Program-made: the position numbers and the translations under genes
Shown: piece after piece, positions 42,465 through 51,514 of the stretch
How the letters are laid out: each line of letters opens with the position of its first letter
How positions within the stretch are numbered: the stretch's first letter is position 1
The notes under the pieces: generated by a model
What the model was told of the DNA's origin: nothing
Databases searched by the model: none
What the model saw: the letters and a program-made list of their open reading frames with translations, nothing else
Origin: an uncultured Alphaproteobacteria bacterium
GTDB taxonomy: Bacteria; Pseudomonadota; Alphaproteobacteria; CAAGCB01; CAG-977
DNA length: 64,000 bases
Direction: 5' to 3'
NCBI GenBank assembly: GCA_934277945.1
Contig: CAKQWA010000008.1
Coordinates: 1 to 64,000, forward strand

Positions 42465-43640
42465 TTATTCGCCGGATTTGTCTTTCAAAGCGGAAAGATA
42501 GGCGGCGGCGATGTTTTCGCGCAATTTTTTCCGGTTGTAGATTCCGTCCAGAGATTCCTTGGCGCGCAAGGTCATTTCCGTGCGGGCTTTGGCGTTCAGA
42601 GAAAGCGCTTTTTTAATCGTTTCCGCCAGAGATTCCGCGTTGCCCGCCTTGGCGACGAACCCCGTGACGCCGTCCTGAACGGGCTGCGAGATGCCGCCGT
42701 TGTCCGTCACGACGACGGGGCGCGTCATGGATTGCGCTTCCAAAACCGTATGGGAAAACGCCTCGGTGCGTTCGGGCGCGTACACGATGACGTCCGCCAT
42801 GGCGTAATCGGTTTCCGAACAAACGGGGGAGGCGACGAACTGCACCATGTGCTCGACGTGAAGCGTTTGCGCGGCTTTGAACAATTTTTCGACGGCTTTG
42901 CCCGACGCGTCCGCCCCCGTGAAAATGCACCGCAAGGGCATATCTTTCATTTTTTCCAAAGCCGACAGCATCAGCATCTGCCCTTTGCCCTCGATGAACG
43001 GCGCGGGATACACGATGACGGGCGCGTCGTCGGGAATGTGCCATTGCGCCGCCTGAAACATCATGCGGTTCATGGAAATTTTCGACAGGTCGAATTTCGT
43101 TTCGTCAATGCCGGTCGGCAGGATTTTGATTTTATCGTCCGACACGCCGTAAAAAGCGGAAACGGCGTTTTTAATGTATTCCGACGGGGTGATGACGATG
43201 TCGCCCGACGCCATGACCGCGTTGTATTTCTTTTTCAGCCCGAACCGTCCGTCGTCGTAAGGTCCGTAAAACGACGTGATGAACAGCGCGCCCGTTTCTT
43301 CGGCGGCTTTGCGGGCGCATTTCGCCGTTTTGCGCGAATAGGCGTGAATGATGTCCGCGTGCCGCTCCTCAATCAAATCCGCCAGTATCGACGCGATGCG
43401 CATACGGGCGAAAAATCCGTTCGGCTTGACGGGCAGGCGGATGTATTCGATGCCCTGCCTTTTTAAATCCAAAGGCAAGCCGTAGGCTTTCATTTCACCG
43501 GATTCGCCGCTGGCGGCGACGACGATCGGCGTGCCTCCCGCTTCCTTGACGGCAAGCGCGAATTCCAAAACGTCCTTTTCGGCTTCTCCCGAACCGATTC
43601 GAGAAACCAGTTGCAACACAATCGGAGATGAATTTTTCAT
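42465..43640 (-). CDS. Glycosyltransferase family 4 protein
   Basis: This 391-aa GT-B fold protein has the N-terminal half LQLVSRIGSGEAEKDVLEFA and the C-terminal nucleotide-sugar half with FIEGKGQMLMLSALEKMKD, YAPERTEAFSHTVLEAQSMT and RPVVVTDNGGISQPVQDG. This is the E-x7-E site of retaining family 4 enzymes. It probably adds a sugar to LPS core or to another surface glycan. The position beside a small lipoprotein gene (7 nt apart, same strand) suggests cotranscription, but the acceptor is unknown. Confidence 0.9.
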   Translation of the reverse strand: MKNSSPIVLQLVSRIGSGEAEKDVLEFALAVKEAGGTPIVVAASGESGEMKAYGLPLDLKRQGIEYIRLPVKPNGFFARMRIASILADLIEERHADIIHAYSRKTAKCARKAAEETGALFITSFYGPYDDGRFGLKKKYNAVMASGDIVITPSEYIKNAVSAFYGVSDDKIKILPTGIDETKFDLSKISMNRMMFQAAQWHIPDDAPVIVYPAPFIEGKGQMLMLSALEKMKDMPLRCIFTGADASGKAVEKLFKAAQTLHVEHMVQFVASPVCSETDYAMADVIVYAPERTEAFSHTVLEAQSMTRPVVVTDNGGISQPVQDGVTGFVAKAGNAESLAETIKKALSLNAKARTEMTLRAKESLDGIYNRKKLRENIAAAYLSALKDKSGE

Positions 43641-43647
43641 ATTCTTA

Positions 43648-44043
43648 TCAATACTTTATGGGGCCCGTATGCTTTTTGCGTTCGGTGTAGCCGTGGTCGC
43701 GCATACATTTTGAATACAGACCGTACAGAACGGTTTTCGACGGCGTCGATGAATTGACGAAAATGGACTGCGCCCCTTCGTAAGGGACGAAATTCCCCCA
43801 AATGCCGCCATTTTCCAAACGCAGCCTTAAATCAAGCGTTTCGGGCGTGAAGGGCCACATACGCGCCATTTTGAAATCCCACGGAAACCAGTCGGCGTTG
43901 TAAATGCACATCTTGTGATCTTCGGCGAACTGCGTCGCGCCCGTGTCGTGCCTTTGCCAATAATAAACCCGAGTCGACACGGCGCATCCCGACAGGAAAG
44001 CCAAAGAAACGGCGATTGCGGCAAAGCCTTTGAATTTCATCAT
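43648..44043 (-). CDS. Small lipoprotein of unknown function
   Basis: This 131-aa protein has a signal peptide with lipobox (LAFLSGCAVS, Cys about residue 20) and AAGGAG before the tandem ATG. The mature part is aromatic-rich (VYYWQRHDTG, CIYNADWFPWDFKMARMWPF) with two further Cys, and ends basic. No family is recognised. It lies between a GST gene (9 nt upstream) and the glycosyltransferase, so the three may form one leftward unit. Confidence 0.8.
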   Translation of the reverse strand: MMKFKGFAAIAVSLAFLSGCAVSTRVYYWQRHDTGATQFAEDHKMCIYNADWFPWDFKMARMWPFTPETLDLRLRLENGGIWGNFVPYEGAQSIFVNSSTPSKTVLYGLYSKCMRDHGYTERKKHTGPIKY

Positions 44044-44052
44044 ACAATCTCC

Positions 44053-44724
44053 TTAAAAGTCCAAATCGGCGTAGTGCGCGGCGGGGCAAACCCCGAAAAC
44101 GCGGTCTTCCAGCAAAGGTTTGAACGACGGATGCGATTTCAGACGCATATACCATTTTTTTGTCACGGCGCATTGCGGATCGTCCCACGGGATTTCCCCG
44201 ATGTAGTCCAGCACGGAAAAGTGCGCCGCCGCCGTTAAATCCGCCATGGAAATGCTTTCGCCCGCCAGCCATTCGTTTCTTTGCAAAAGCCATTCCGTGT
44301 ACGCCAGATGTCTGCGCAGATTCGTTTTGCCCGCGCGAATCAACTGGGGTGCGGGGGAGGTGTTGTAAAGCAGACGCTTCGTGACTTTTTCCCCGAACAG
44401 ATAAACGTTGACCTCGTTATAGAAATTTTCGTCGAACCATTCGCACAGGCGGCGGGTTTCGGCGCGGTCTTGCGGATAATCGCCGTACATGGACGTTGAA
44501 ATCTCGTTCAGATACTCGCACACGGGGCGGTGTCCGCAAACATGGCGTCGCTCCGGCGTTTCCAAAACGGGCACTTCGCAAGCGGGATTCATGCGCAACA
44601 GCGATTCGGGGCGCGTCCACGGTTCCACAATCTCCGTTTTGAACGGCATATTTTTTTCCGCCAGCAGCAAACGCACTTTCCGGCAGAAAGGGTTGGCGGG
44701 ACTGTGGTACAAAATGAATGTCAT
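44053..44724 (-). CDS. Glutathione S-transferase family protein
   Basis: This 223-aa protein starts at ATG 44724, with GGAG 5 nt upstream. The thioredoxin-like N-domain reads LYHSPANPFCRKVRLLLAEK, then NPACEVPVLETPER and CGHRPVCEYLNE. The helical C-domain contains EWLAGESISMADLTAAAHFS. A Cys stands at the usual catalytic region (PFCRKVR), as in omega/beta-like classes. The real substrate is unknown, and whether the organism makes glutathione cannot be told from this window. Confidence 0.88.
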   Translation of the reverse strand: MTFILYHSPANPFCRKVRLLLAEKNMPFKTEIVEPWTRPESLLRMNPACEVPVLETPERRHVCGHRPVCEYLNEISTSMYGDYPQDRAETRRLCEWFDENFYNEVNVYLFGEKVTKRLLYNTSPAPQLIRAGKTNLRRHLAYTEWLLQRNEWLAGESISMADLTAAAHFSVLDYIGEIPWDDPQCAVTKKWYMRLKSHPSFKPLLEDRVFGVCPAAHYADLDF

Positions 44725-44841
44725 GACGACTCCGAAAAAAGCGTTCTTTCTCCCTTTATAAAAACAAATTGGTTTATACCTTGTAAATTTTTGAAAAAAA
44801 AGTACATTGGAAAAAACGCTTTTATGCGGGGGAATAAAAAT

Positions 44842-45639
44842 ATGTTTCAAACCGTTTTTCTTGCGCTGCTTCAAAGCCTGACCGAATTTTTGCCCGTCAG
44901 TTCGTCGGGGCATCTGGCGGTTTTTCCCGTGCTGTTCGGCTGGAAACCGCAGGGGCTGGTCTTTGACGCGGCTCTGCACGCCGGCACGCTGTTCGCCGTT
45001 CTTTTTTATTTCAGAAAAGACGTCGCGACCATGATTCGCGGCGGAGTCGATTTTTTATGCCGCCGGTTTTCGTCGCCCGCCTTTAAAATGGCGCTGAATA
45101 TCGGTATCGCCGCCGTTCCGGTGCTTGCGGCGGGCTTTTTCGCGCATGATTTTATCGAGGAAAACCTGCGTTCGCCGCACGTTATCGCCGTCATGCTGAT
45201 TGTTTTCGGTATTTTATTATATGTCGCGGACAGAGCAGGCAAAAGCGAATCGACGGTGGAGCAAATGACGGCGAAACAGGCGTTTTTTATCGGATTGGCG
45301 CAGGTTCTGGCGCTGATTCCGGGGGCGAGCCGGTCGGGTGTGACGATGACGGCGGGCAGGGTTCTGGGCTTGAATCGCAAAGAATCGGCACGCTTTTCGA
45401 TGCTTTTGTCAATTCCGACGGTCGCGGCGGCGGGCGCTTGGGCGATTCTGAGCGTTTTCAGAGGCGACGCGGCGTATCCCGCTTCCCTGACGCAAGAATT
45501 AAGCGTCGGCGTGGGGGTGTCCGCGGTCGGCGGATTTGCGGCGATTTTCTTTTTGATGAAGTGGCTGAAATCCTTTTCTTTCGCGGTTTTTGCGGTGTAT
45601 CGCGTCGCCCTTGGAACATTTTTATTATTTTTCTTGTAA
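44842..45639 (+). CDS. uppP: Undecaprenyl-diphosphatase UppP
   Basis: This 265-aa integral membrane protein recycles the lipid carrier of cell-wall and LPS sugars by removing one phosphate. The active-site motifs are LTEFLPVSSSGHLA and IPGASRSGVTMTAGR; the rest is about eight membrane spans. ATG 44842 is chosen with GGGGGAA 8 nt upstream. It is monocistronic, before a tRNA gene that has its own promoter. Confidence 0.95.
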   Translation: MFQTVFLALLQSLTEFLPVSSSGHLAVFPVLFGWKPQGLVFDAALHAGTLFAVLFYFRKDVATMIRGGVDFLCRRFSSPAFKMALNIGIAAVPVLAAGFFAHDFIEENLRSPHVIAVMLIVFGILLYVADRAGKSESTVEQMTAKQAFFIGLAQVLALIPGASRSGVTMTAGRVLGLNRKESARFSMLLSIPTVAAAGAWAILSVFRGDAAYPASLTQELSVGVGVSAVGGFAAIFFLMKWLKSFSFAVFAVYRVALGTFLLFFL

Positions 45640-45646
45640 ATTTTTG

Positions 45647-45675
45647 TTGACGGACGCTTTCGTTTCGGGTAAATA
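45647..45675 (+). promoter_or_regulatory. Promoter of tRNA-Leu
   Basis: TTGACG, a 17-nt spacer and TAAATA end 21 nt before the tRNA. Confidence 0.65.
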
Positions 45676-45696
45676 CTCAACTCACCAAGACTGTTT

Positions 45697-45783
45697 GCCC
45701 AAATGGCGGAATTGGTAGACGCGCTAGCTTCAGGTGCTAGTTCTCGCAAGGGAGTGGAGGTTCGAGTCCTCTTTTGGGCACCA
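45697..45783 (+). tRNA. tRNA-Leu (anticodon CAG)
   Basis: The 87-nt sequence folds as a class II tRNA. The acceptor GCCCAAA pairs with TTTGGGC, the D-arm has GGCGGAATTGGTAGACGC, the anticodon stem CTAGC / GCTAG holds TTCAGGT (anticodon CAG), a long variable arm follows and the T-loop is TTCGAGT. CCA is encoded. Confidence 0.97.
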
Positions 45784-45794
45784 TATAAAGATAC

Positions 45795-45820
45795 AAGGGG
45801 CGCAAGCCCCTTTCTTTTTT
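45795..45820 (+). terminator. Terminator after tRNA-Leu
   Basis: AAGGGGC / GCCCCTT stem with a GCAA loop, then TTTCTTTTTT-like T-rich sequence, 12 nt after the tRNA. Confidence 0.88.
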
Positions 45821-45841
45821 GACCGGAAAGTGAGGAACGCC

Positions 45842-46456
45842 ATGGTTCAAATATCGTTTCACAAAAACGATTTGCCCGACACGGTGAAATTTACAAAATC
45901 CGTCGCCGTCGACACCGAAACAATGGGGTTGAACATTCACCGCGACCGCTTGTGTCTGGTGCAGTTGTGCGACGAAGCGGGCGATTGCCACATCGTTCAA
46001 ATGCTTGACCCGTCCTACGACGCTCCGAACCTGAAAGCCTTGTTTACCGATTCGTCCGTTCTGAAAATTTTTCAGTTCGGACGTTTTGACATCGCCGCCA
46101 TCGCAAATTATCTGGGCGTGACGTGCTCCCCCGTCTACTGCACGAAAATCGCTTCCAAAATCGCCCGCACGAACGCGCCGTCGCACAGCCTGAAATCCTT
46201 GTGCGCGGATTTGCTGGGCGTCGAATTGGAAAAAGAGCAGCAATGCTCGGATTGGGGCGCGCCCGAATTGAAGCCCGAACAGTTGAAATACGCCGCCAAC
46301 GACGTTTTGCATCTGCACGCGCTGAAAAACAAACTGGACGCCCTGCTGGAACGCGAACACCGGACGCAGTACGCGCAGGCGTGCTTTTCGTTCCTGCCCT
46401 CCGTCGCCATGATGGACTTGGCGGGCTACAACTGCGAAACCGTTTTCCAACATTAA
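45842..46456 (+). CDS. Ribonuclease D-type 3'-5' exonuclease
   Basis: This 204-aa protein is the DEDD exonuclease domain alone, without the HRDC domain of E. coli RNase D; this short form is common in Alphaproteobacteria. Exo I is AVDTETMGLN, Exo II FQFGRFDIAAIANYL and Exo III with YAANDVLHLHAL (DEDDy type). It processes tRNA and other RNA 3' ends. GAGG stands before ATG 45842. It heads the conserved block that continues with kdsD and the lpt genes, 15 nt apart. Confidence 0.93.
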   Translation: MVQISFHKNDLPDTVKFTKSVAVDTETMGLNIHRDRLCLVQLCDEAGDCHIVQMLDPSYDAPNLKALFTDSSVLKIFQFGRFDIAAIANYLGVTCSPVYCTKIASKIARTNAPSHSLKSLCADLLGVELEKEQQCSDWGAPELKPEQLKYAANDVLHLHALKNKLDALLEREHRTQYAQACFSFLPSVAMMDLAGYNCETVFQH

Positions 46457-46471
46457 AATTTCGAGGGCGAT

Positions 46472-47440
46472 ATGGAAAAAGAATGTGATGTTCTGGCTGT
46501 CGGCAAAAGCGTTCTGCAAACGGAGGCTTCCGCGCTGGTCGATTTGAAAAACGCACTGGACGAATCGTTCACGCGGGCGGTCGAGGCTTTGGCGAACGCA
46601 AAAGGGCGCGTCATTGTCACCGGCATGGGCAAAAGCGGTCACATCGCGCACAAAATCGCGGCTTCCATGTCCTCTTTGGGCACGACGGCGTATTTCGTGC
46701 ACCCCGGCGAAGCCAGCCACGGCGATTTGGGCATGATCGAACCCGACGACATCGTCATCGCGCTGTCGAATTCCGGCGATTCCCCCGAATTGTCCGACAT
46801 CATCGCGTTTTGCCACCGTTTCAACATCACGCTGATCGGCATGACGGGACGCAGAGAGGGGACGCTTGCCAAACGCTCGCACATCGTGCTTTGCCTGCCG
46901 CCGCTTGAAGAAGCCTGCCCGTTCGGACTGGCGCCGACGACGTCCACGACGCTGATGCTTGCGCTGGGCGACGCTCTGGCGATCGCTCTGCTGGAAAAAC
47001 GCCACTTCTCCAAAGAACAATATAAAATGCGTCACCCCGGCGGCAAATTGGGCAAATTGATGCTCAACGCGGCGGATTTGATGCATTCGGGCGACGAAAT
47101 GCCGCTGGTGCGTGCCGAAACGAAAATGTCCGACGCGCTGATCGTCATGACGGAAAAAAGTCTGGGATGCGTCGGCGTCGTCGATGAAAACGGCGATTTG
47201 CAGGGCATTGTCACGGACGGCGATTTGCGCCGCAAAATGTCGGCGGATTTGCTGACGCGTTCGGCGGGCGAGATTATGACCGCCAATCCGCGCTCTGTGA
47301 CGCGGGAAACGTCGGCGGCGGACGTGGTGCGCATTATGAACACGACGGGGAAGGGCATTACGGGGCTGTTCGTTCTGGACGGCAAAAAGCCCGTCGGCTT
47401 CGTCCATATTCACGATTGTCTGCGCGCCGGAGTCGCATAA
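46472..47440 (+). CDS. kdsD: Arabinose-5-phosphate isomerase (KdsD/KpsF)
   Basis: This 322-aa enzyme makes arabinose 5-phosphate, the first precursor of Kdo, from ribulose 5-phosphate. The SIS domain has VTGMGKSGHIAHKIAASMSS and HPGEASHGDLGMI, and LGDALAIALLEKRHF with HPGGKLGK; two CBS domains follow (MPLVRAETKMSDALIVM and ITANPRSVTRETSAAD-like MTANPRSVTRE). Its stop overlaps the lptC start by one base (TAATG). Confidence 0.95.
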   Translation: MEKECDVLAVGKSVLQTEASALVDLKNALDESFTRAVEALANAKGRVIVTGMGKSGHIAHKIAASMSSLGTTAYFVHPGEASHGDLGMIEPDDIVIALSNSGDSPELSDIIAFCHRFNITLIGMTGRREGTLAKRSHIVLCLPPLEEACPFGLAPTTSTTLMLALGDALAIALLEKRHFSKEQYKMRHPGGKLGKLMLNAADLMHSGDEMPLVRAETKMSDALIVMTEKSLGCVGVVDENGDLQGIVTDGDLRRKMSADLLTRSAGEIMTANPRSVTRETSAADVVRIMNTTGKGITGLFVLDGKKPVGFVHIHDCLRAGVA

Positions 47441-48135
47441 TGGAGCGGGAAGACAAGAATATCGTGCAAATGCCTTATGTGTGGGGCAAAAACGAAACGT
47501 CGAATTCTTCGGAATGGCGGCGCAAACAGGCGGGTCGCGTGCGCAGGCACACCCGTCTTGTCGTTTTTTTGCGCATTATTCTGCCGAGCGTCGCCGCCGT
47601 GCTGGTCGGGCTGATTATCCTGTGGCCCCAGTTGAAAGCGCAAAAAGACGAATTTTCGCTGGTTTCGACGCGGTTTGACAAATCCGCCCTGCCTGAAAAT
47701 CAGGTCATGGTGAATCCGCGCCTGTTCGTTGTCGATTCCAAAAATCAGCCGATGAATTTCACCGCGAAATCCGCAAACGAAATCGGCGGCGGGTCGGGGC
47801 GTCGCGTGCGGCTGGATTCCGTGCAGGCGGACGTGGTTCTGGCAAACGACGCTTGGGTCGCCGTCGACGCGAAAGCGGCGGAGTATTCGCAAGAAAGCAA
47901 CACCCTTGAACTGCAAGAGCAGGTGAATTTGTATTCCGACAAGGGCTATGAACTGGAAACCACGCAGGCGGTCGTCGACATCAACAATAAAAACATTTTC
48001 GGCAAGCGCAAAACGACCGCGCGCGGCAGAATCGGAACGGTTGACGCGGACGGTTTCGGCGTTTACGATAAGGGCGCGCGCCTGATGTTCACGGGACGCG
48101 TCAAAATGGTGCTTTATCCGCAGGAGGAAAAATGA
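47440..48135 (+). CDS. lptC: LPS export protein LptC
   Basis: This 231-aa bitopic protein has one span near residues 40-60 (RIILPSVAAVLVGLIILWP) and a periplasmic beta-jellyroll (NPRLFVVDSKNQPMNFTAKS, then DVVLANDAWVAVDAKAAEY). It takes LPS from LptBFG to LptA. ATG 47440 overlaps the kdsD stop, which decides the start. The length and low similarity are normal for alphaproteobacterial LptC; the call rests on topology and place before lptA and lptB. Confidence 0.88.
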   Translation: MEREDKNIVQMPYVWGKNETSNSSEWRRKQAGRVRRHTRLVVFLRIILPSVAAVLVGLIILWPQLKAQKDEFSLVSTRFDKSALPENQVMVNPRLFVVDSKNQPMNFTAKSANEIGGGSGRRVRLDSVQADVVLANDAWVAVDAKAAEYSQESNTLELQEQVNLYSDKGYELETTQAVVDINNKNIFGKRKTTARGRIGTVDADGFGVYDKGARLMFTGRVKMVLYPQEEK

Positions 48136-49097
48136 CCGTGCAAAGCAAATCCTTTTTATTTCTTGCCGCGCTGTGCTGTTTTTTCGCTCTTGACGCGAAC
48201 GCCGCGGGCTTGAATCTGAAAAGCAAAAACAAAAGCAATAAGCCCGTGCCCGTCGAATTGACGGCGGACGGCGGTTTGGAATGGGATCGCAACAAACTGA
48301 CGCTGACCGCGCTGAAAAAAGCCGTCGTGAGCCGTGACGACTTGTCTTTGGCGGCGGATAAAATCATCGCCTATTACAAGGAAAACGGCAAGGATATCGA
48401 CGTGTACAAAGTGCGGGCGCAGGGGCGCGTGCTGATTACGTCGCCGAACCAGACAATTCGCGCGGACGCGGCGGAATTCCTTTTGCCAGACGCGCTGATC
48501 GTGCTGACGGGCAATCCCGTCACATTGCGCGCCGGCGACGAAAAAATGACCGCGCAGGTGCTGAAATACTGGAAAGACGACAACATCGCCGAAGCGGAAA
48601 GACAGGTCGTCGCCACAAAAGGCGATCGCCGTCTGGAAGCGGATTCCGTCAAAGCGTTCTTTTCGCAGAAGAACGACAAATTCGACATCGACCGCTTTGA
48701 AGCCTATGACAACGTGACGATTACGAACAACGAAGAAAAGGTGACGGGCGATTTCGGGATGTACAACGTGCGCAAGGAAACGGCGACCCTGCGCGGCAAC
48801 GTCAAAATTTCGCAGGGCGAGAACTATATCGTCGGCGAAGTCGTCGACGTGAACATGAAAACGGGCGTCAGCCGCCTGCAAACGCCGGAAGGCGACGGCA
48901 AGTCAAAAGGAAAAGTGCACGGAGTTTTCTTGCCAGAAACGAAAAAAAAGAGTAAGAAAGCAAAAGAAGCGGCGCCGAACGACGCCGTAAAGGAAGAACA
49001 AAAGACCGATAACGGTTCTGCAACTCAAAGAAAAGAGATTGAAACGCATGACGAATCAACAGAAAAACTCCTCGGAACCGTCGGTCAGGCTGATTAA
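48132..49097 (+). CDS. lptA: LPS export protein LptA
   Basis: This 321-aa protein has a signal peptide (FLFLAALCCFFALDANA) and an OstA/LptA beta-jellyroll: VELTADGGLEWDRNKLTLTA, GRVLITSPNQTIRADAAEFL, GDRRLEADSVKAFF and ATLRGNVKISQGENYIVGE. It forms the periplasmic bridge for LPS. It is longer than E. coli LptA (185 aa), with a second half of repeats and a Lys/Glu-rich tail of about 60 residues. It overlaps lptC by 4 nt, and its 3' end overlaps the lptB start. Confidence 0.9.
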   Translation: MTVQSKSFLFLAALCCFFALDANAAGLNLKSKNKSNKPVPVELTADGGLEWDRNKLTLTALKKAVVSRDDLSLAADKIIAYYKENGKDIDVYKVRAQGRVLITSPNQTIRADAAEFLLPDALIVLTGNPVTLRAGDEKMTAQVLKYWKDDNIAEAERQVVATKGDRRLEADSVKAFFSQKNDKFDIDRFEAYDNVTITNNEEKVTGDFGMYNVRKETATLRGNVKISQGENYIVGEVVDVNMKTGVSRLQTPEGDGKSKGKVHGVFLPETKKKSKKAKEAAPNDAVKEEQKTDNGSATQRKEIETHDESTEKLLGTVGQAD

Positions 49098-49842
49098 CCA
49101 ACCCAAGCCCGTCATTCCGCCGACGGGACTGCACGCCGTCAACATCAGCAAGTCGTACAAAAAGCGACCCGTGTTGCGCAGCGTCACGTTCAACGTCAAT
49201 CGCGGCGAAGCGGTCGGCTTGCTCGGACCGAACGGGGCGGGCAAAACGACTTCCTTTTACTGCATCACCGGCTTGATTACGCCCGATTCGGGCATGATCT
49301 CCATTGACGGCATCGACATCACGTCCCTGCCCATGTACCGCCGCTCCCGTCTGGGCATCGGCTATCTGCCGCAGGAGGCGTCCATTTTCAGAACGTTGAG
49401 CGTGGAAAACAACATTCGCGCCGTTTTGGAACTGGTGGAAAAACAGGCGGACAAGCGCGAGGAAATGCTGGAACAACTGCTGGCGGAATTTTCCATTTCC
49501 CACTTGCGCCGCGCGCCCGCTCTGGCGTTGTCGGGCGGTGAACGCCGCCGCGTCGAAATCGCGCGCGCTCTGGCGTCCTCTCCGTCGTTCATTCTGCTTG
49601 ACGAGCCTTTGGCGGGTATCGACCCGATTTCCGTGGGCGAAATTCGCGATTTGGTGTCCCATTTGAAACATCGCGGCATCGGCGTTTTAATCACCGACCA
49701 CAACGTGCGCGAAACGCTGGACATCATCGATCGGGCGTACATCCTGCACGACGGCGTTGTGCTGATGGGCGGCAATCCGCAAGACGTAATCAACCACAAA
49801 GACGTTCGCCGCGTGTATTTGGGCGAAAAATTCGCGCTTTAA
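49048..49842 (+). CDS. lptB: LPS export ABC ATPase LptB
   Basis: This 264-aa ATPase powers LPS extraction with LptFG. Walker A is LGPNGAGKTTSFY, the Q-loop YLPQEASIF, the signature ALSGGERRRVEIARA, Walker B FILLDEPLAGIDP and the switch His LITDHNVRETL. The start ATG 49048 lies inside lptA, an overlap of 50 nt, since AAAGAGA stands 10 nt upstream and the protein needs the following residues. The first 30 residues are an unusual extension before the usual beginning. Confidence 0.95.
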   Translation: MTNQQKNSSEPSVRLINQPKPVIPPTGLHAVNISKSYKKRPVLRSVTFNVNRGEAVGLLGPNGAGKTTSFYCITGLITPDSGMISIDGIDITSLPMYRRSRLGIGYLPQEASIFRTLSVENNIRAVLELVEKQADKREEMLEQLLAEFSISHLRRAPALALSGGERRRVEIARALASSPSFILLDEPLAGIDPISVGEIRDLVSHLKHRGIGVLITDHNVRETLDIIDRAYILHDGVVLMGGNPQDVINHKDVRRVYLGEKFAL

Positions 49843-49860
49843 GGCGCGGGCAGGCGCGTC

Positions 49861-51393
49861 ATGGCACAGGCTCCCCGTCTGGATTTACGCCAAACGCAGT
49901 CTTTGACCATGACGCCGCGCTTGCAGCAGGCGATTAAACTGTTGCAAATGTCCGCTCTGGAACTTGAAAATTTCGTCGCCGAAGAACTGGAACGCAATCC
50001 TTTTTTGCAAAAAGAGGGCGAACCTCAGGAAGCGGACGCGGACGAATCCGCCCCGTTTGAAGATTCCGAATTTGTCGGGCGCGACGAATTGCCCGCGCTG
50101 GTCGACAGGGACGACGCGAACGAAGCACCGCCCGATATGCCCGATTATACCGACGAAGACAGTTTTTACGAACACGCGCCGGACGAAAACGCTTACGACG
50201 GCGGCGATTTTTCGTCGGATCTCTGGCGCGGACAGGCGCGCGCCGACGATTCTTTCGACGCCGTTTCCGTTTGCGCCGCTCCCGCCGCTTCTTTGGAAAG
50301 CGCGCTGATGGAGCAAATCGGCGCCCGCTTTTCTGACGACGCCGAGCGGCAGACGGCTTTTTTCATTTTGCAAAATTGCGACGACAATTATTTCGTTCCG
50401 CCCGCCGTCAAGGAAAAATTCTTGCAGTCCGGCGGAAAAGGCGCGCTGTACGACGATGTTTTGACGAAAATGCGCTCGTTCGAGCCGACGGGCGTTTTCG
50501 CCGCTTCCCTGTCCGATTTTTTCGCCGCGCAGTTAAAGGAAAAAGACCGCTTTGATCCCGCCATGGCGCGCTTGGTCGCGCATCTGGATTTGCTTGCCGG
50601 CAAAGAATACGCCAAACTGATGAAGTTGTGCGGCGTCGACGCGGAGGATCTGGCGCAAATGATTGACGAATTGCGCCGCTTGAATCCGCGCTGTTCGACG
50701 AATTACGGCGACGCGAACGCGCCGGTGATCGTGCCGGACGTGCTTGTGCGCAAAAACAAAGCGGGCGATTTCGTCGTCGAACTCAATCAGGCGGCGTTGC
50801 CCCGCGTGCTGATGAATCATCGTTATCTGGCGGAAATTTCGGCGGCGGCGAAAGGCTCGAAAGAGGTCAAAAAGTTCGTTTCGGAACATCTGTCGTCCGC
50901 AAATTCGCTGATAAAAGCCTTGCAGCAGCGCGCGGACAGCATTTTGAAAACGGCTTCGTGCATCGTCGCCGAACAGCGCGATTTTTTCGAGCGCGGCGCG
51001 TCTTTCATCAAGCCCATGATTTTAAAAGACGTCGCGCAAGCCGCCGGATTGCACGAAAGCACAATCAGCCGCGTGACGACGAACAAGTATCTGGCGTGCG
51101 CGTTCGGCGTGTTTGAACTTAAATTTTTCTTTTCAAAGGCTTTGGAAAGCGCGGACGGCGAAACCGTTTCCGCCGTCGCCGTCAAGCAGAGAATCAAACG
51201 CCTGACGGACGAGGAAACGCCGCAAAACGTGCTTTCCGACGAAGATTTGACCGTCCTTTTGAACAAGGAGGGGATCGCCGTCGCCAGACGCACGGTCGCG
51301 AAATACCGCGAAAGCCTGAACATTCCGCCGTCGTCGCGCCGCAAGCGCGAAAAACGTATGCAAAACAACGCTTTTGCGTCAAAAATGACATAA
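49861..51393 (+). CDS. rpoN: RNA polymerase sigma-54 factor
   Basis: This 510-aa protein has region I (LRQTQSLTMTPRLQQAIKLL, then LELENFVAEELERNPFL), an acidic region II, the core-binding part, and the C-terminal helix-turn-helix with the RpoN box at about residues 476-486 (RRTVAKYRESL). It directs transcription from -24/-12 promoters with enhancer-binding activators. It sits between lptB and hpf-ptsN, the usual order. No activator gene is in the window. Confidence 0.96.
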   Translation: MAQAPRLDLRQTQSLTMTPRLQQAIKLLQMSALELENFVAEELERNPFLQKEGEPQEADADESAPFEDSEFVGRDELPALVDRDDANEAPPDMPDYTDEDSFYEHAPDENAYDGGDFSSDLWRGQARADDSFDAVSVCAAPAASLESALMEQIGARFSDDAERQTAFFILQNCDDNYFVPPAVKEKFLQSGGKGALYDDVLTKMRSFEPTGVFAASLSDFFAAQLKEKDRFDPAMARLVAHLDLLAGKEYAKLMKLCGVDAEDLAQMIDELRRLNPRCSTNYGDANAPVIVPDVLVRKNKAGDFVVELNQAALPRVLMNHRYLAEISAAAKGSKEVKKFVSEHLSSANSLIKALQQRADSILKTASCIVAEQRDFFERGASFIKPMILKDVAQAAGLHESTISRVTTNKYLACAFGVFELKFFFSKALESADGETVSAVAVKQRIKRLTDEETPQNVLSDEDLTVLLNKEGIAVARRTVAKYRESLNIPPSSRRKREKRMQNNAFASKMT

Positions 51394-51418
51394 GAATGAC
51401 GTCCGGTGAAACATTTTC

Positions 51419-51447
51419 TTGACTTGCCGCGCCCCGCGTCATAAATT
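51419..51447 (+). promoter_or_regulatory. Promoter of hpf-ptsN
   Basis: TTGACT, a 17-nt spacer and TAAATT end 67 nt before ATG 51515. It gives hpf a transcript independent of rpoN. Confidence 0.6.
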
Positions 51448-51514
51448 TATCGGTCAGAGGGCGGCTCGAAGCGGTCGTCCGTAGGTGCAACCTTAACAAA
51501 TATGAGAGCAAACT